In this document: positions 1 through 9,527 of the stretch, one piece after another
How positions within the stretch are numbered: the first letter of the stretch is position 1
Layout of the letters: every line of letters starts with the position of its first letter
DNA from: Amanita rubescens
Taxonomy: Eukaryota; Basidiomycota; Agaricomycetes; Agaricales; Amanitaceae
Assembly (NCBI GenBank): GCA_015039365.1
Contig: WION01000462.1
Location: 1-41,829, forward strand
DNA: 41,829 nt
Direction of reading: 5' to 3'
The notes under the pieces: model-generated
Told to the model about the DNA's origin: nothing
Databases searched by the model: none
The model's input: only the letters and a program-made list of their open reading frames with translations
Position numbers and translations under genes: made by a program

Positions 1-2
1 AG

Positions 3-85
3 TTTTTATACGGATGGTTTTCAAGTTTCCACGTGGCCAGGTTGAACTGTATCCGTGAAACCCGCCAGTTGATCAACCAGGTAAG
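3..85 (-). promoter_or_regulatory. promoter of a fourth secreted-protein paralog (gene lies left of window)
   Basis: A minus-strand TATAAAAA at 3–10 is followed, at larger coordinates, by a block resembling the upstream DNA of the three downstream paralogs: a CACGTGG-like site near 31–37 and a GTGAAACCCGCCAG block near 54–67. The stretch around the TATA box matches the one at 7813–7823 almost letter for letter. In the other copies the start codon lies 118–140 bp from the TATA, so this gene's ATG should lie roughly 110–140 bp left of position 1. This is inference from paralog comparison; no coding sequence is visible. Confidence 0.55.
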
Positions 86-452
86 CGCGCGACGACCGCG
101 CATCCAAGGTTTTCTGTTCTGTCAATGTGAGGCCTCGGGATGAGAACATATGGCATCTTCGGATATGGGAGTGTCACCCATCGCGGCTTGTTTCGATTCA
201 GATGTGTCAGAAGGTGGTGCACTACGAGGTGGTGACTCGGTTGCCGATCGTGATGGCAATGGTCGGGAAGAGCAGTGCGCGAGGCGCGTTTCACGGTTTC
301 AGACTCAGACCCGGTGATAGAGTCCTTGCAATTGAGAATTTTCGGCTACCAATGACAACTGTAACTGGCTCGACAAAAAGTACTACCTCTGCGAAAGAAC
401 CAATTGAACGTTTTTTTTACAATGCAAGCTTCCAGGATTAGTGGGATAAGTA
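86..452. other. intergenic spacer
   Basis: No convincing gene. Open frames on both strands (for example 127–441 plus) have no start context or recognisable domain. The stretch near 325–370, just beyond the stop of the first paralog, weakly resembles 7000–7040, just beyond the stop of the second. It is therefore probably conserved 3'-flanking DNA of the tandem family. Confidence 0.5.
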
Positions 453-3400
453 CTAGGATTCGGATTTTTTCACTTTGAAGACTTCATCCAACTCCTTCCA
501 TTTGGTTTCGCCTGCGAGCTTAAGCTCCGCAATTACTTGCTTGCTTCTGTACATTATTTTCAATTTGTCATCCGGTAATCCGCTTTTAAGCAAGCCAGCA
601 GACTCTTTCTTATGCACTGATGTCTACGAAAATGTTGTCAGTTGCCAAGGTTTTTGAATCGTGGTGGTGTAATCATACGATTACTAACAAACAACTACAA
701 TCAATCAACATACATATATTCGGATAGTTCATACACTTCGATATTCTTTCTTTTCCTTCTCCTTATCATCGTACCTAGGTACTCGTTCTCTCTTAACACG
801 CTCTGGTCCTGTTCCGTCTCGAGTGATTCCCCTTTGAGTCCACAAAGGGTTTACACTTTTTTTTGAACAGCAACTTGCGCGTTGACTCTCGACTCTCGAA
901 ATCCCCGGTCCCTACCGGTCTCCTTGTTACGTTTTGGCGCCAGCTAAATCTTCTCGTAAATCGCCCAAGGCAAAGCAGGGCGAGTCTTCCCGGGGAACTA
1001 CCAAACTTCGCTCAGGCGCTGTCACTCGGAGTACGCCGCATACAGCCACCAGTACTCCGAAGGACGGATCTACACACCGCACCCTGCTCCCGCCGAGCAC
1101 CGCTTCTTCCTCTTTGTCTTCTGAACTGCTTAACCCAACGTCTACACCGTTTTTGGAGGGCAATAAACTGCCCTCGCCACCGCCTCCATCGTCACCACCG
1201 TCTTCATCGTCTTCATCGTCATCGATCAGGGTTGTAATGTCTACACGATCAGAACACGCCTCGTTAGAACACAGCAACCCGTCGAAACTCCCCATCCTGA
1301 CCGAGGGTAGGCTAACGCCGGATATTGCTTCTCGTTTCGAACTCGGCTGTTTGGACTATTTTGGCATAAAGGACATCGTTGCAGAAAAACAAGTTCCGTT
1401 GGCCATGGCGTCCATACGTGACGGACACATGCGTGACTGGATTAATTCTGACCGCGAGCGCCTCAAATCGTTATCTTTTGCCGCTTTCATCAACGAAATC
1501 CGGGACCGCTACCTGGACACAGACTGGGAGGATAAAATCCGACGGGAAATCCTTTACTGCGAGCTGAAACCGCCATATAACTTTTGGAATTGGGCCACTG
1601 AGATTACGAACAAGAACCGGTTATTGACAGCAAACAAAAGATTTGCTGATGCAAATCTCATCGACATCTTAGAATCGCGTCTCCCTCTCGATATCGAAAA
1701 CCGCCTGCGCATTAGTCGACGTTCTGGCCTCGAAATATCAAAGACATCTACCCTGGCTTGGATGAACGACATTAAGGACATTGTCAATGTTTACCAGAAC
1801 GATATCAAACGTGCACGTGAAGTTGCCGATGAAGCGGCTAGTCGATCCGCTAAGCGTTCCAGGCCTTTTGCTCCTAGTACAAATTCTGCCAATACCTCCT
1901 CCGCCACGTCGGCCAGAAGGACTGACCGTGTACCGCCCCTAACGACTACCGAGCGCTCACTGCTCGCGGAAAATGAAGGTTGTTATAAGTGCCGCCGGTT
2001 CTTTGTCAAACACCAATCATCTTCATGCCCAAATGGCTATCCGGCTGCTAAAGATTACCGCACTCTCACGGTCGACATGGCTATTCGGGCCAAAAGAGTC
2101 CAAGAACCATCGACAGCTACTGCGCGTACAGGCTCCACATCCAAAATTGCAGCAATCACCTCTGCACCTTCCTCTCCGGGACTTGACACTGTTGCTGCTG
2201 TAATCGACGACGAAGAGTCGGACGTCATTGACTGGGCGACATCGTCAGAAGACGATGAGAATATCCATGTGAGTGATTACCGTATGTCGCACCTACACCT
2301 CAAATGCTTCGTACATGGCTCAAATCATCGTTCTATCGTTGTCAACACCTTTCTCGATAACGGCGCTTACGTTGTACTGATTCACCCGCATTTAGTACAA
2401 CAATTGAAGCTGAAAGTCCAGAAACTACCGCAGCCTGAGAGCTTTGGCGCCGCGTTACAAACTTCACATTCTCAGAAAACTCGCGCAACCGAATTTGTCT
2501 ACCTCCGTATATCGACTATGAATAATGCCTGGACCTCGAAAAAGGTCATTGCACTCATATCCGCTTCGTTGAAAATGCCTGTTTTGTTAGGCCTTCCTTT
2601 TCTAGCTAAAAACAAACTAGTAATTGACCATGACAGTCGTACCTGTTTCGTCCGAGGTACAAACATAGATTTGTTAAAGTCGGATACTGTTTCATCACAA
2701 CGGAATAAAATCACCCCTTCATTCGCATCACCAGCTTCAATTGAAACCAATAAAATTAATGTTATAGCCGAGCTTGCGCAAGTATGTCATCCTCGCCGTA
2801 TACTCAAACACGAAACCGGTGCAAACGCTATAGCTACACGACGCTCAATCGACACGGTCATTGCAAAGCTAGAGCTTGATGACCAACTGCAAAAGCTTGA
2901 GGCTAACTTGCGCCTAGAATTCAAACACATCTTTGAACCAATCCCGCATGTTGACAAGCTCCCTACAGATATAGTCGCGAGAATTAAATTAAAAGACCCA
3001 TCAAAAACCATCACGACAAGATCCTATGCTTCGCCAAAAAAATATAGAGAAGCTTGGGCTATACTCATTCAACGTCACTTGGATGCCGGGCGTATCAGGC
3101 CCTCCTCTTCGCCGTTTGCCTCGCCGGCCTTCTTAACGCCCAAAGCAGATCCAACCGTCTTGCCACGTTGGGTGAACGATTACCGTCAATTGAATGCAAA
3201 TACCGTCATCGACTCACATCCGCTGCCTCGTGTAGACGAGATCCTTGCGGATTGTGCCAAAGGTAAAATTTGGGGTGTTATGGATATGACGGACTCCTTC
3301 TTCCAAACTCGTTTACACCCTGACGACATGCCATTGACTGCTGTCACGACGCCACTTGGCCTATATGAATGGACCGTTATGCCAATGGGCGCACGGAATA

Positions 3401-6400
3401 GTCCCTCTGTGCAACAGCGTCGGGTAACCATGGCACTACGCCCACTAATCGGTCGCATCTGCCATGTCTACATTGACGACATCGTCATCTGGTCTGAATC
3501 TATCGAGGAACATATAAAAAATGTTCGTACGGTACTAAGCGCCTTGGCTGCTGCCTCGCTATACTGTAACCCCAAAAAGACTCACCTTTTTTGTTGGGAA
3601 ATCGACTTCTTGGGCCACCACATCTCCACGCGTGGGATCGAGGCACATCACAAGAAAGTTTCCCGTATCCTTGATTGGCCGGTTCCGCAATCAGCAAGTG
3701 ACGTCCGAGCCTTTTTGGGACTGGTGCGATACATCGCAAATTTTCTGCCAAAGCTTGCCGATCACACCGCCATTTTAACACCTTTAACAGAGAAGCATTG
3801 TGATCGCAAATTTCCCTCATGGACTGATACACACCAGTTTGCTTTTGATGAGATTAAACGCCTTGTCATCAGTCGTGAATGTCTAACGGTCATCAATCAT
3901 GATCTCTTGGACAAAAACAACATCTATGTCACGACGGATGCCTCGGACAAACGTTCAGGTGCATTGCTCTCCTTCGGCCCAACATGGGAAACGTCCCGTC
4001 CTGTCGCATTTGACTCAATGACGTTCAAGGCCGCAGAACTAAATTACCCAGTCCATGAGAAAGAACTATTAGCAATCATCCGTGCCTTACGACGCTGGCG
4101 TACTGACCTTTTGGGAAACCATTTCATCATTTATACCGACCACCGAACCTTGGAAAATTTTATGACGCAAAAAGATTTATCCAGACGCCAGTGCCGCTGG
4201 TCCGAATTTATGTCCCAATTCGATTGTGAAATCCGTTACATTGACGGACAGAAAAACACCGTAGCAGATGCCTTATCGCGCACGGCATTTATTGAAGCGG
4301 CCCCGCCGGCACAAATAAAAAAGTCACCAATGGATGTCATCGCTGCCTTGATTTCGATTCCCCCAATACATGAACGTAGAGCAAACTTAGGCGCAACTCG
4401 ATTGACACTGACTTCAGATCCTTCCTTTGCCTCCAAAATTAAGACGGGATACCAAACTGACCCTTGGTGTCTAAAAATGGCGGCAGCGGCCGACGGTATG
4501 CCTAATTTCAAATTACAAGATGGATTTTGGTGGATGAACGACCGATTGGTCATACCCAACGTAGCGTCCATTCGCACACAAATCTTTCGATGGGCACATG
4601 ACCTTCTTGGACACTTCGGCATCGACAAGTCATACGCGGCGTTACGAGATAGCTTTTTCTGGCCTGGCATGTTCACGTCCCTCGCACGGTATTATGTCCC
4701 TGGCTGCGCCGACTGCCAGCGCTTCAAAGCTGCGCGACGAAAGCCGTCTGGTCCCTTGCACCCACTACCTGTCCCTGACCACCAAGGCGCCTCAATTGCC
4801 ATGGATTTCGTCGGCCCACTTCCCGAAGACCATGGGTTTAACTGTATCTTGACCATTACGGATCGATTGGGCGCAGAAATTCTACTTATTCCCACCCGGA
4901 CAGATGCCACTGCAAAAGAAATTGCACTTCTATTTTTCGATCACTGGTATTGCGAGCATGGATTACCGACGGATATTATTTGCGATCGTGATACCAAATT
5001 TGCCTCACGTTTTTGGCGCACACTGCACAACTTAACGGGCATTGACATCAAAATGTCATCGGCTTTCCATCCAGAAACAGACGGCGCTAGCGAACGTACC
5101 AACCGCACACTCTGCCAAGCATTAAGATTTCACGTAGAACGAAACCAGAAAGGTTGGGTCAGAGCTCTCCCCCGTGTCCGTTTCCATATGATGAATACCG
5201 TCAATGCTTCTACGGGATTCAGCGGCTTTCATCTGAAGATGGGACGCTCACCGCGCCTCATACCACCGGTCATCACCGAACCCTTCTCAACAGCTGACCT
5301 TGATACAAAGGAGGCTATCCTAATACTCAAAGAACTGGAAGTTGACGTTCTGAAGGCACAAGATAACTTGTTAACTGCAAAGGTGGCCCAAGCAACGGCT
5401 GCAAATTCACACCGTCCCTTCCGCCCCGTCTTTGATGTCGGCGACCGTGTCTGGCTCTCCACCCATAATCACCGTCGCGAGTACAAGGCGAAAGGCGAGA
5501 AACGTGTTGCTAAACTAATGCCGCGTTTCGATGGCCCTTACAAGATTACAGCAGCTCACCCCGAATTCTCAACTTATACTCTAGATTTACCCAACTCAAC
5601 CATCTTCCCCACATTTCACGTTTCCCAATTATTACCTTATTACGAATCTGATTCTTCTCTTTTCCCAGGACGAACTAAAGAATGGCCAGACCCTATTATT
5701 ATTGATGGCGTAGAAGAATTCCCGGTGGAAGCAATTATCGACGAACGTCGGCGCGGCCGTGGTATGCAATATTTGGTTCGTTTCAAAGACCAGCCACCTT
5801 CCGAAGACCGCTGGCTTTCCGGCTCGCTGCTACAACAGAATGAAGCGCTCGATATATGGTTGCGACAATCACGGCATTAGGATTTTTTTTACCTTATCCT
5901 TTCGCCCGCCACCGGTAGCTTTTTCCCTTACGAGGGTTTTTTAACGCACCCGTGTAAGCACTTTTACGTATCCTTCTTTCTTTTTCACGGTGGGGGAGGG
6001 TGTAATCATACGATTACTAACAAACAACTACAATCAATCAACATACATATATTCGGATAGTTCATACACTTCGATATTCTTTCTTTTCCTTCTCCTTATC
6101 ATCGTACCTAGGTACTCGTTCTCTCTTAACACGCTCTGGTCCTGTTCCGTCTCGAGTGATTCCCCTTTGAGTCCACAAAGGGTTTACAGGTGGACGCGGA
6201 CCATATAGTCTTTTTCGCTCTGTATGCGAGACCACATCAGATGCGAGCTTCCACTTTCAGGGAATGCTTTTCCGTAATCCTCCTCATTCAATGTCTCAGG
6301 AAAAATTGGTTGCACGAGCCCCTTGCCGTCCATATATACCACATAATCCCGCCCTCCTGGCTATCAAGGTATGTGAGGTTCATCCGAGGCGAGATCAAAA

Positions 6401-6635
6401 GAGTAGTGTTTACCAAGAAGGATTGTGTACGCCACCAATAACCTTCCGTGCGCGCGAGGAGCGCAGCTTGCTTCTTTGTTTTAGTCGCAAAAAGCGACTT
6501 CATCCCCCCACCGGCAGGAGCACGGCGCAAGAGAGAAAGGCCAGCTTTCCCTCCAGAGCCTGACGTTGTAGGAACAGGAGTCGCCATGGAATAGGCGCCA
6601 AGGAGGAATAAAAGTAGTGCTTGAAAGAGTAGCAT
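453..6635 (-). CDS. small secreted protein, paralog 1, with a retrotransposon in intron 2
   Basis: Function unknown. Exons are 6414–6635, 6360–6202 and 623–453, all phase 0, giving 183 aa. Residues 1–19 form a signal peptide (MLLFQALLLFLLGA, then a small-residue cleavage region), so the product is probably secreted. Intron 1 (6361–6413) has a GTAAAC donor and ends in TTGATAG. Intron 2 now runs 6201–624. Removing the inserted element and one copy of its GGTGG duplication leaves a 52-nt intron, with donor GTCCGC, branch CTGAC and acceptor CGTAG, that joins exons 2 and 3 in frame. Exon 2 matches the W-x-R-[VI] and x-Y ending of the other paralogs, and the C-terminus is Lys-rich. Whether a roughly 5.6-kb intron is still spliced is unknown. 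I do not recognise the family. Confidence 0.7.
663..667. repeat. target-site duplication, left copy (GGTGG)
   Basis: These five bases directly precede the TG end of the left LTR and are repeated at 6189–6193 directly after the CA end of the right LTR. A 5-bp duplication is usual for Ty3/gypsy integrases. Confidence 0.95.
668..855 (+). repeat. left (5') LTR
   Basis: This 188-bp repeat begins TGTAATCATA and ends GGGTTTACA. By eye it matches 6001–6188 throughout. Near its 3' end is a hairpin-forming CCTTTG…CAAAGG pair (832–849), possibly part of the transcript end signal. Confidence 0.95.
934..5880 (+). CDS. Gag-Pol polyprotein of Ty3/gypsy chromovirus
   Basis: A single frame of 1,648 codons counted from a TTG at 934. 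The frame opens after a stop at 883–885, and its first ATG is only at 1237 (residue 102), so the true start is unresolved. Order of domains: Gag with a CX2CX6HX4C zinc knuckle (C350, C353, H360, C365); aspartic protease with D475-N-G in place of the usual D-S/T-G; reverse transcriptase with YIDD at 846–849; RNase H with D1002 and the EKEL motif at 1042–1045; integrase HHCC zinc site (H1222, H1227, C1258, C1261) and catalytic D1291, D1351, E1387, with exactly 35 residues between the last two; C-terminal chromodomain about 1597–1645. No stops or frameshifts interrupt it. It replicates the element through an RNA intermediate, and the chromodomain may guide integration to particular chromatin. Confidence 0.92.
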   Translation: MAPAKSSRKSPKAKQGESSRGTTKLRSGAVTRSTPHTATSTPKDGSTHRTLLPPSTASSSLSSELLNPTSTPFLEGNKLPSPPPPSSPPSSSSSSSSIRVVMSTRSEHASLEHSNPSKLPILTEGRLTPDIASRFELGCLDYFGIKDIVAEKQVPLAMASIRDGHMRDWINSDRERLKSLSFAAFINEIRDRYLDTDWEDKIRREILYCELKPPYNFWNWATEITNKNRLLTANKRFADANLIDILESRLPLDIENRLRISRRSGLEISKTSTLAWMNDIKDIVNVYQNDIKRAREVADEAASRSAKRSRPFAPSTNSANTSSATSARRTDRVPPLTTTERSLLAENEGCYKCRRFFVKHQSSSCPNGYPAAKDYRTLTVDMAIRAKRVQEPSTATARTGSTSKIAAITSAPSSPGLDTVAAVIDDEESDVIDWATSSEDDENIHVSDYRMSHLHLKCFVHGSNHRSIVVNTFLDNGAYVVLIHPHLVQQLKLKVQKLPQPESFGAALQTSHSQKTRATEFVYLRISTMNNAWTSKKVIALISASLKMPVLLGLPFLAKNKLVIDHDSRTCFVRGTNIDLLKSDTVSSQRNKITPSFASPASIETNKINVIAELAQVCHPRRILKHETGANAIATRRSIDTVIAKLELDDQLQKLEANLRLEFKHIFEPIPHVDKLPTDIVARIKLKDPSKTITTRSYASPKKYREAWAILIQRHLDAGRIRPSSSPFASPAFLTPKADPTVLPRWVNDYRQLNANTVIDSHPLPRVDEILADCAKGKIWGVMDMTDSFFQTRLHPDDMPLTAVTTPLGLYEWTVMPMGARNSPSVQQRRVTMALRPLIGRICHVYIDDIVIWSESIEEHIKNVRTVLSALAAASLYCNPKKTHLFCWEIDFLGHHISTRGIEAHHKKVSRILDWPVPQSASDVRAFLGLVRYIANFLPKLADHTAILTPLTEKHCDRKFPSWTDTHQFAFDEIKRLVISRECLTVINHDLLDKNNIYVTTDASDKRSGALLSFGPTWETSRPVAFDSMTFKAAELNYPVHEKELLAIIRALRRWRTDLLGNHFIIYTDHRTLENFMTQKDLSRRQCRWSEFMSQFDCEIRYIDGQKNTVADALSRTAFIEAAPPAQIKKSPMDVIAALISIPPIHERRANLGATRLTLTSDPSFASKIKTGYQTDPWCLKMAAAADGMPNFKLQDGFWWMNDRLVIPNVASIRTQIFRWAHDLLGHFGIDKSYAALRDSFFWPGMFTSLARYYVPGCADCQRFKAARRKPSGPLHPLPVPDHQGASIAMDFVGPLPEDHGFNCILTITDRLGAEILLIPTRTDATAKEIALLFFDHWYCEHGLPTDIICDRDTKFASRFWRTLHNLTGIDIKMSSAFHPETDGASERTNRTLCQALRFHVERNQKGWVRALPRVRFHMMNTVNASTGFSGFHLKMGRSPRLIPPVITEPFSTADLDTKEAILILKELEVDVLKAQDNLLTAKVAQATAANSHRPFRPVFDVGDRVWLSTHNHRREYKAKGEKRVAKLMPRFDGPYKITAAHPEFSTYTLDLPNSTIFPTFHVSQLLPYYESDSSLFPGRTKEWPDPIIIDGVEEFPVEAIIDERRRGRGMQYLVRFKDQPPSEDRWLSGSLLQQNEALDIWLRQSRH
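5989..6000 (+). other. polypurine tract
   Basis: A run of purines broken by one T directly before the TG of the right LTR. This is the expected position of the plus-strand DNA primer in LTR retroelements. Confidence 0.75.
6001..6188 (+). repeat. right (3') LTR
   Basis: This 188-bp copy of 668–855 has no difference that I can see. It is followed by the GGTGG duplication at 6189–6193. Confidence 0.95.
6189..6193. repeat. target-site duplication, right copy (GGTGG)
   Basis: It matches 663–667. It lies 9–13 nt into intron 2 of the interrupted secreted-protein gene, counted from the donor at 6201. Confidence 0.95.
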
Positions 6636-6753
6636 GAGTGATATCTTTTGTAAACGACATGAGGATTAATCGGCAGTGAAATTCTTATCGGAGTTGCTTA
6701 CTAGTTGATAGGGATGGAGACCGGCTCTGGGGTTGAGGGGGAAATCTGGCGCA

Positions 6754-6880
6754 TTTTATACCACGAATGGTTGTGCACGTGGGGTCAAGCTACTAATATG
6801 CTAGCGGCTGCCGGCGATGGCCATGAAACTCGCAGGTTGCATCAAAATCGATCGCGATGCCATTGTGCCAAACATAAGGC
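6754..6880 (-). promoter_or_regulatory. promoter of secreted-protein paralog 1
   Basis: TATAAAA lies on the minus strand at 6754–6760, about 120 bp before the ATG at 6635. A CACGTG lies at 6775–6780, and further upstream is a block (about 6815–6860) containing TGGCCATGAAACTCGCAGG. That block recurs before paralogs 2 and 3, so the copies probably share regulation. Confidence 0.6.
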
Positions 6881-7073
6881 TTTGAATCTTGATTATCATG
6901 ATACCTAGACATGAGGAGGTTCGGAGGAGTTTGCGAGGACGCAATTACGGTTTTGGAGGTCGAGGTGTCACGGATCGTGGCACGCATTGGATACAAAGTA
7001 GAGTCTACGATACACAGATTACCAAATGACAACTGAAACGAACGCGACAATACTAGTACTATGGGTTGTGATC

Positions 7074-7682
7074 TTATTTGTCTTCTTTTACGTAACCGAC
7101 TGTTTTCCAATTGCCACGTTTGCTAGCGTCGGGCATATATTCCATAGCCAAAATGTTCTGCCCATGTTTCCCCTGCGTAGGTATGACTCTGAACTGGTCG
7201 TGGATATTCAGATTCACCGGATGCCGTTTTAGGAAACGCACTGTTTCCGGATCCATTTTCTCCCCCTCGACATGGTGAGGGGCCATGCTCACTATCGCCT
7301 ATAAAAACTCTGTCAGATATTACGGTTTTCAATGGTGGTAGATCAGACCTCATATTCTGCTACACTTTTTACGCGCTCCCATACCCAATCTAGTTGGTAC
7401 TGTGGACTGTGTTTCATGCCAGTCGAGGAGTAGACTAGAATAAAGTTTGCAGTTTCAGGTTGAAGTAGTGCGACATAAGTACATCCATCGCGCTATAAGG
7501 GTGTGTGAGGCCCATACGGGGTGAGATGAAAGAACAATGTTTACTCGGAAGGACCAGACACCAGACGCCTGCTTTTCAACAGGTGTTGAAAACCCCAAGG
7601 CGTCACTTATCTTCCCCAAAATAGGAACCGCAACAGCACAGGTTCCAAATAGGAAGAAAAGTATGGCGTGGAAGAGTAACAT
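7074..7682 (-). CDS. small secreted protein, paralog 2
   Basis: Function unknown. Exons are 7545–7682, 7349–7492 and 7074–7298, all phase 0, giving 168 aa. The signal peptide MLLFHAILFFLFGTCAVA is followed by a short variable region. Exon 2 encodes 48 residues ending in a WERV…EYE pattern that aligns with the other paralogs. Exon 3 is basic and ends in KEDK. Intron 1 (7493–7544) has donor GTAAAC and acceptor TTATAG. Intron 2 (7299–7348) has donor GTCTGA, branch CTGAC and acceptor TTATAG. The start was chosen because the signal peptide begins there, as in the other copies; an ORF extension upstream lacks a conserved ATG. The mature protein differs strongly from its neighbours, which suggests fast divergence. 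Confidence 0.72.
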
Positions 7683-7814
7683 TTGTCTTGTATAGACAAC
7701 ATCAGTTCGATTGACAGTGAATTCATATTGGAGTGGCTCACGAGTCAACGATGATAAGGATGGGATGGGTGTAGTGGAGACCTGCTCTAGGATTTAGCGA
7801 AAGGATCTAGCGTA

Positions 7815-7900
7815 GTTTTTATACTTACCGTTGCTAAGCCAGTACGCTAGCGTTGGCCATGAAACCCGCAAGTTTCATCAAAATCAATCGCGCAGGGAAC
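7815..7900 (-). promoter_or_regulatory. promoter of secreted-protein paralog 2
   Basis: TATAAAAA on the minus strand at 7815–7822, about 133 bp before the ATG. The shared upstream block (TTGGCCATGAAACCCGCA, about 7853–7870) is retained, but the CACGTG seen before paralogs 1 and 3 is not. Confidence 0.55.
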
Positions 7901-8670
7901 CGCCTGGAGCGGCAGTCTTGGTTGTGTGCCTGAGCCAAAGCCCTTCGGCCGAGAGGTTCACTTCACTGCGGCCTCTGCATCACGAGGCGCCCTCGTCGAA
8001 TGTGACGGCGAGGAGTTGAACATTTGAATTTCATCGCCAGCGTGAACGCGCGGTCACAGGAGTCACGGTATTCACCGACTTTCCCTCAGTCTCCATCAAC
8101 TACATCAGGCTGGAAGGCCCACTCCACTGATTCCACTTGTAGAACAAACCATGGAGGATGGGGATAGGCGGTGATAATTCCATTGCAGAATGATACGGCA
8201 GCGGCTTTGGTGATTGATTAAACATGGGTGATACCCTCACTACGGGCACAGGAGTGTTTCTTGAAGCCCGAAATTTTGGTAAAATATTCCATTTCTCCAG
8301 CAAGAATAGTTCGCGAAAAAATATTGGAATAATAGGTTTCGAAAACATTTCTCAAGACATTTTGTTGACATTTCGCCTGTGGATTTGCCTAAAAAGGGAA
8401 TTCCCCGGTTTCCACCCAAGCGAAATGTCCGACGAAATGTTTGAAAAACTTCGCAATTTTCTTACACTAGTTCCCCTTATGAAATTTGGTATTTCAGCCA
8501 ACCTTCATCAACATTTCTCCTCCCTGGAAACGTGCCCATGCCCGTGGTGCCTGTGATACCCTACCAAACAGCTTTGATACTCCCGATATACTACTGTACT
8601 CCAACTTTGTCGACATCCATTGGATACACAAAGTAATATTCGCTAAAGGGTCGATGTGATTACATGTACA
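7901..8670. other. intergenic region with inverted repeats
   Basis: No gene supported. A GACATTTCGC at 8367–8376 and its exact complement at 8420–8429 form the core of a longer imperfect inverted repeat (about 8330–8455). It could be a worn foldback element or only chance structure. Short frames on both strands (8224–8556 plus, 8100–8348 minus) lack recognisable content. Confidence 0.4.
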
Positions 8671-9392
8671 TTATACATGTGACGTAGGAACCTTCTGTAC
8701 CCTTTGCATATTTCCGTACCTAGAGGGCGGCTTGCTTGATACCAATTCCCCCTTAGTTGCATCGGGCATAGCAACATTGACGAGAATCCATGTCCCATGA
8801 CCGCCTTCATTACATTCCACGTGCAATCTCGAGTCCCTCCAGTCATTTTTAACCTGGAACGTTATCTTTAACAGGTCATTCTTATGGTCTTCTTCGACAT
8901 GCTTCCACGGATGTTCGGGATTCGCTCCTGCTCCCATTATTTTCTACAAAAAATTAACTCTCAATGTCAAAGTTGTCAAATCATGGTAAACCACTGACCT
9001 GGTACGCTTCGAGATCAAGTACGCGCTTCCAAATGCGCTCGGCATTGAAAATGGCCTCGTCATGGATCATGCCGCCTTCGGGACGAATTATCTTCACTTC
9101 TGCGTAGGAGTTATATATGAGATACGTCTGTCCACTTGCGTGCTATCAAGGATGATGTGATGTTCAGCCAACGTGCGATAAAAAGAGCATGTTTACAGAC
9201 ATCAATTGTGCTCCAATAGTAATCATCCGTCCTCTGCTTAGGACCAGTCACGACGGTCCATATCACACGCCATGTGCTAATGCAGTCATGAAGGCAAGTG
9301 TTGACGCTCTTCGGAAGGATACCCCAAGGAACAGGAACTGCCCCGACGGAGGTACCAAATAGCAAAAAGATTAGCGCGTGAAGGAATAACAT
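8671..9392 (-). CDS. small secreted protein, paralog 3
   Basis: Function unknown. Exons are 9201–9392, 8999–9142 and 8671–8943, all phase 0, giving 202 aa. The signal peptide is MLFLHALIFLLFGTSVGA. The mature part has two Cys near the N-terminus (CLHDC), an exon 2 of 48 residues ending WKRV…EAYQ, and an exon 3 rich in charged residues. Intron 2 (8944–8998) has donor GTCAGT and acceptor TTGTAG. Intron 1 (9143–9200) must use donor GTCTGT to keep frame. The GTAAAC used by paralogs 1 and 2 is present four bases further on but would shift the frame. The family is unrecognised; position, signal peptide and intron pattern mark it as a tandem duplicate of its two neighbours. Confidence 0.7.
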
Positions 9393-9527
9393 ATGCGAAT
9401 ATTCTGATAGACAACATGAGGGTTGTTTGGAAATGGGGTTCAATATTATAATTACTCACTGAAGGAATGATACGGTATGTGTTTGTGTGGAGACCGGCTC
9501 TGGGGCTAAACGGGACGATCTGACGCA

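Larger units (their letters stand above)
668..6188 (+). mobile_element. complete Ty3/gypsy LTR retrotransposon with chromodomain
   Basis: The element is 5,521 bp. It has two 188-bp LTRs bounded by TG…CA, a GGTGG target duplication, a purine tract before the right LTR, and one uninterrupted Gag-Pol frame. I see no differences between the LTRs, so the insertion looks young. It lies in plus orientation inside intron 2 of a minus-strand secreted-protein gene. No clear tRNA-complementary primer-binding site follows the left LTR; the bases there are a T-run. Domain order (protease, RT, RNase H, integrase, chromodomain) places it with chromoviruses, which are common in fungi. Confidence 0.95.

Noticed and set aside
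936..945. TGGCGCCAGC resembling a tRNA primer-binding site
   Set aside because: It lies 80 bases after the LTR end; primer-binding sites normally begin within a few bases of the LTR.
1973..5229. several short frames on both strands within the retroelement
   Set aside because: All lie inside the continuous Gag-Pol frame and are shadows of it.
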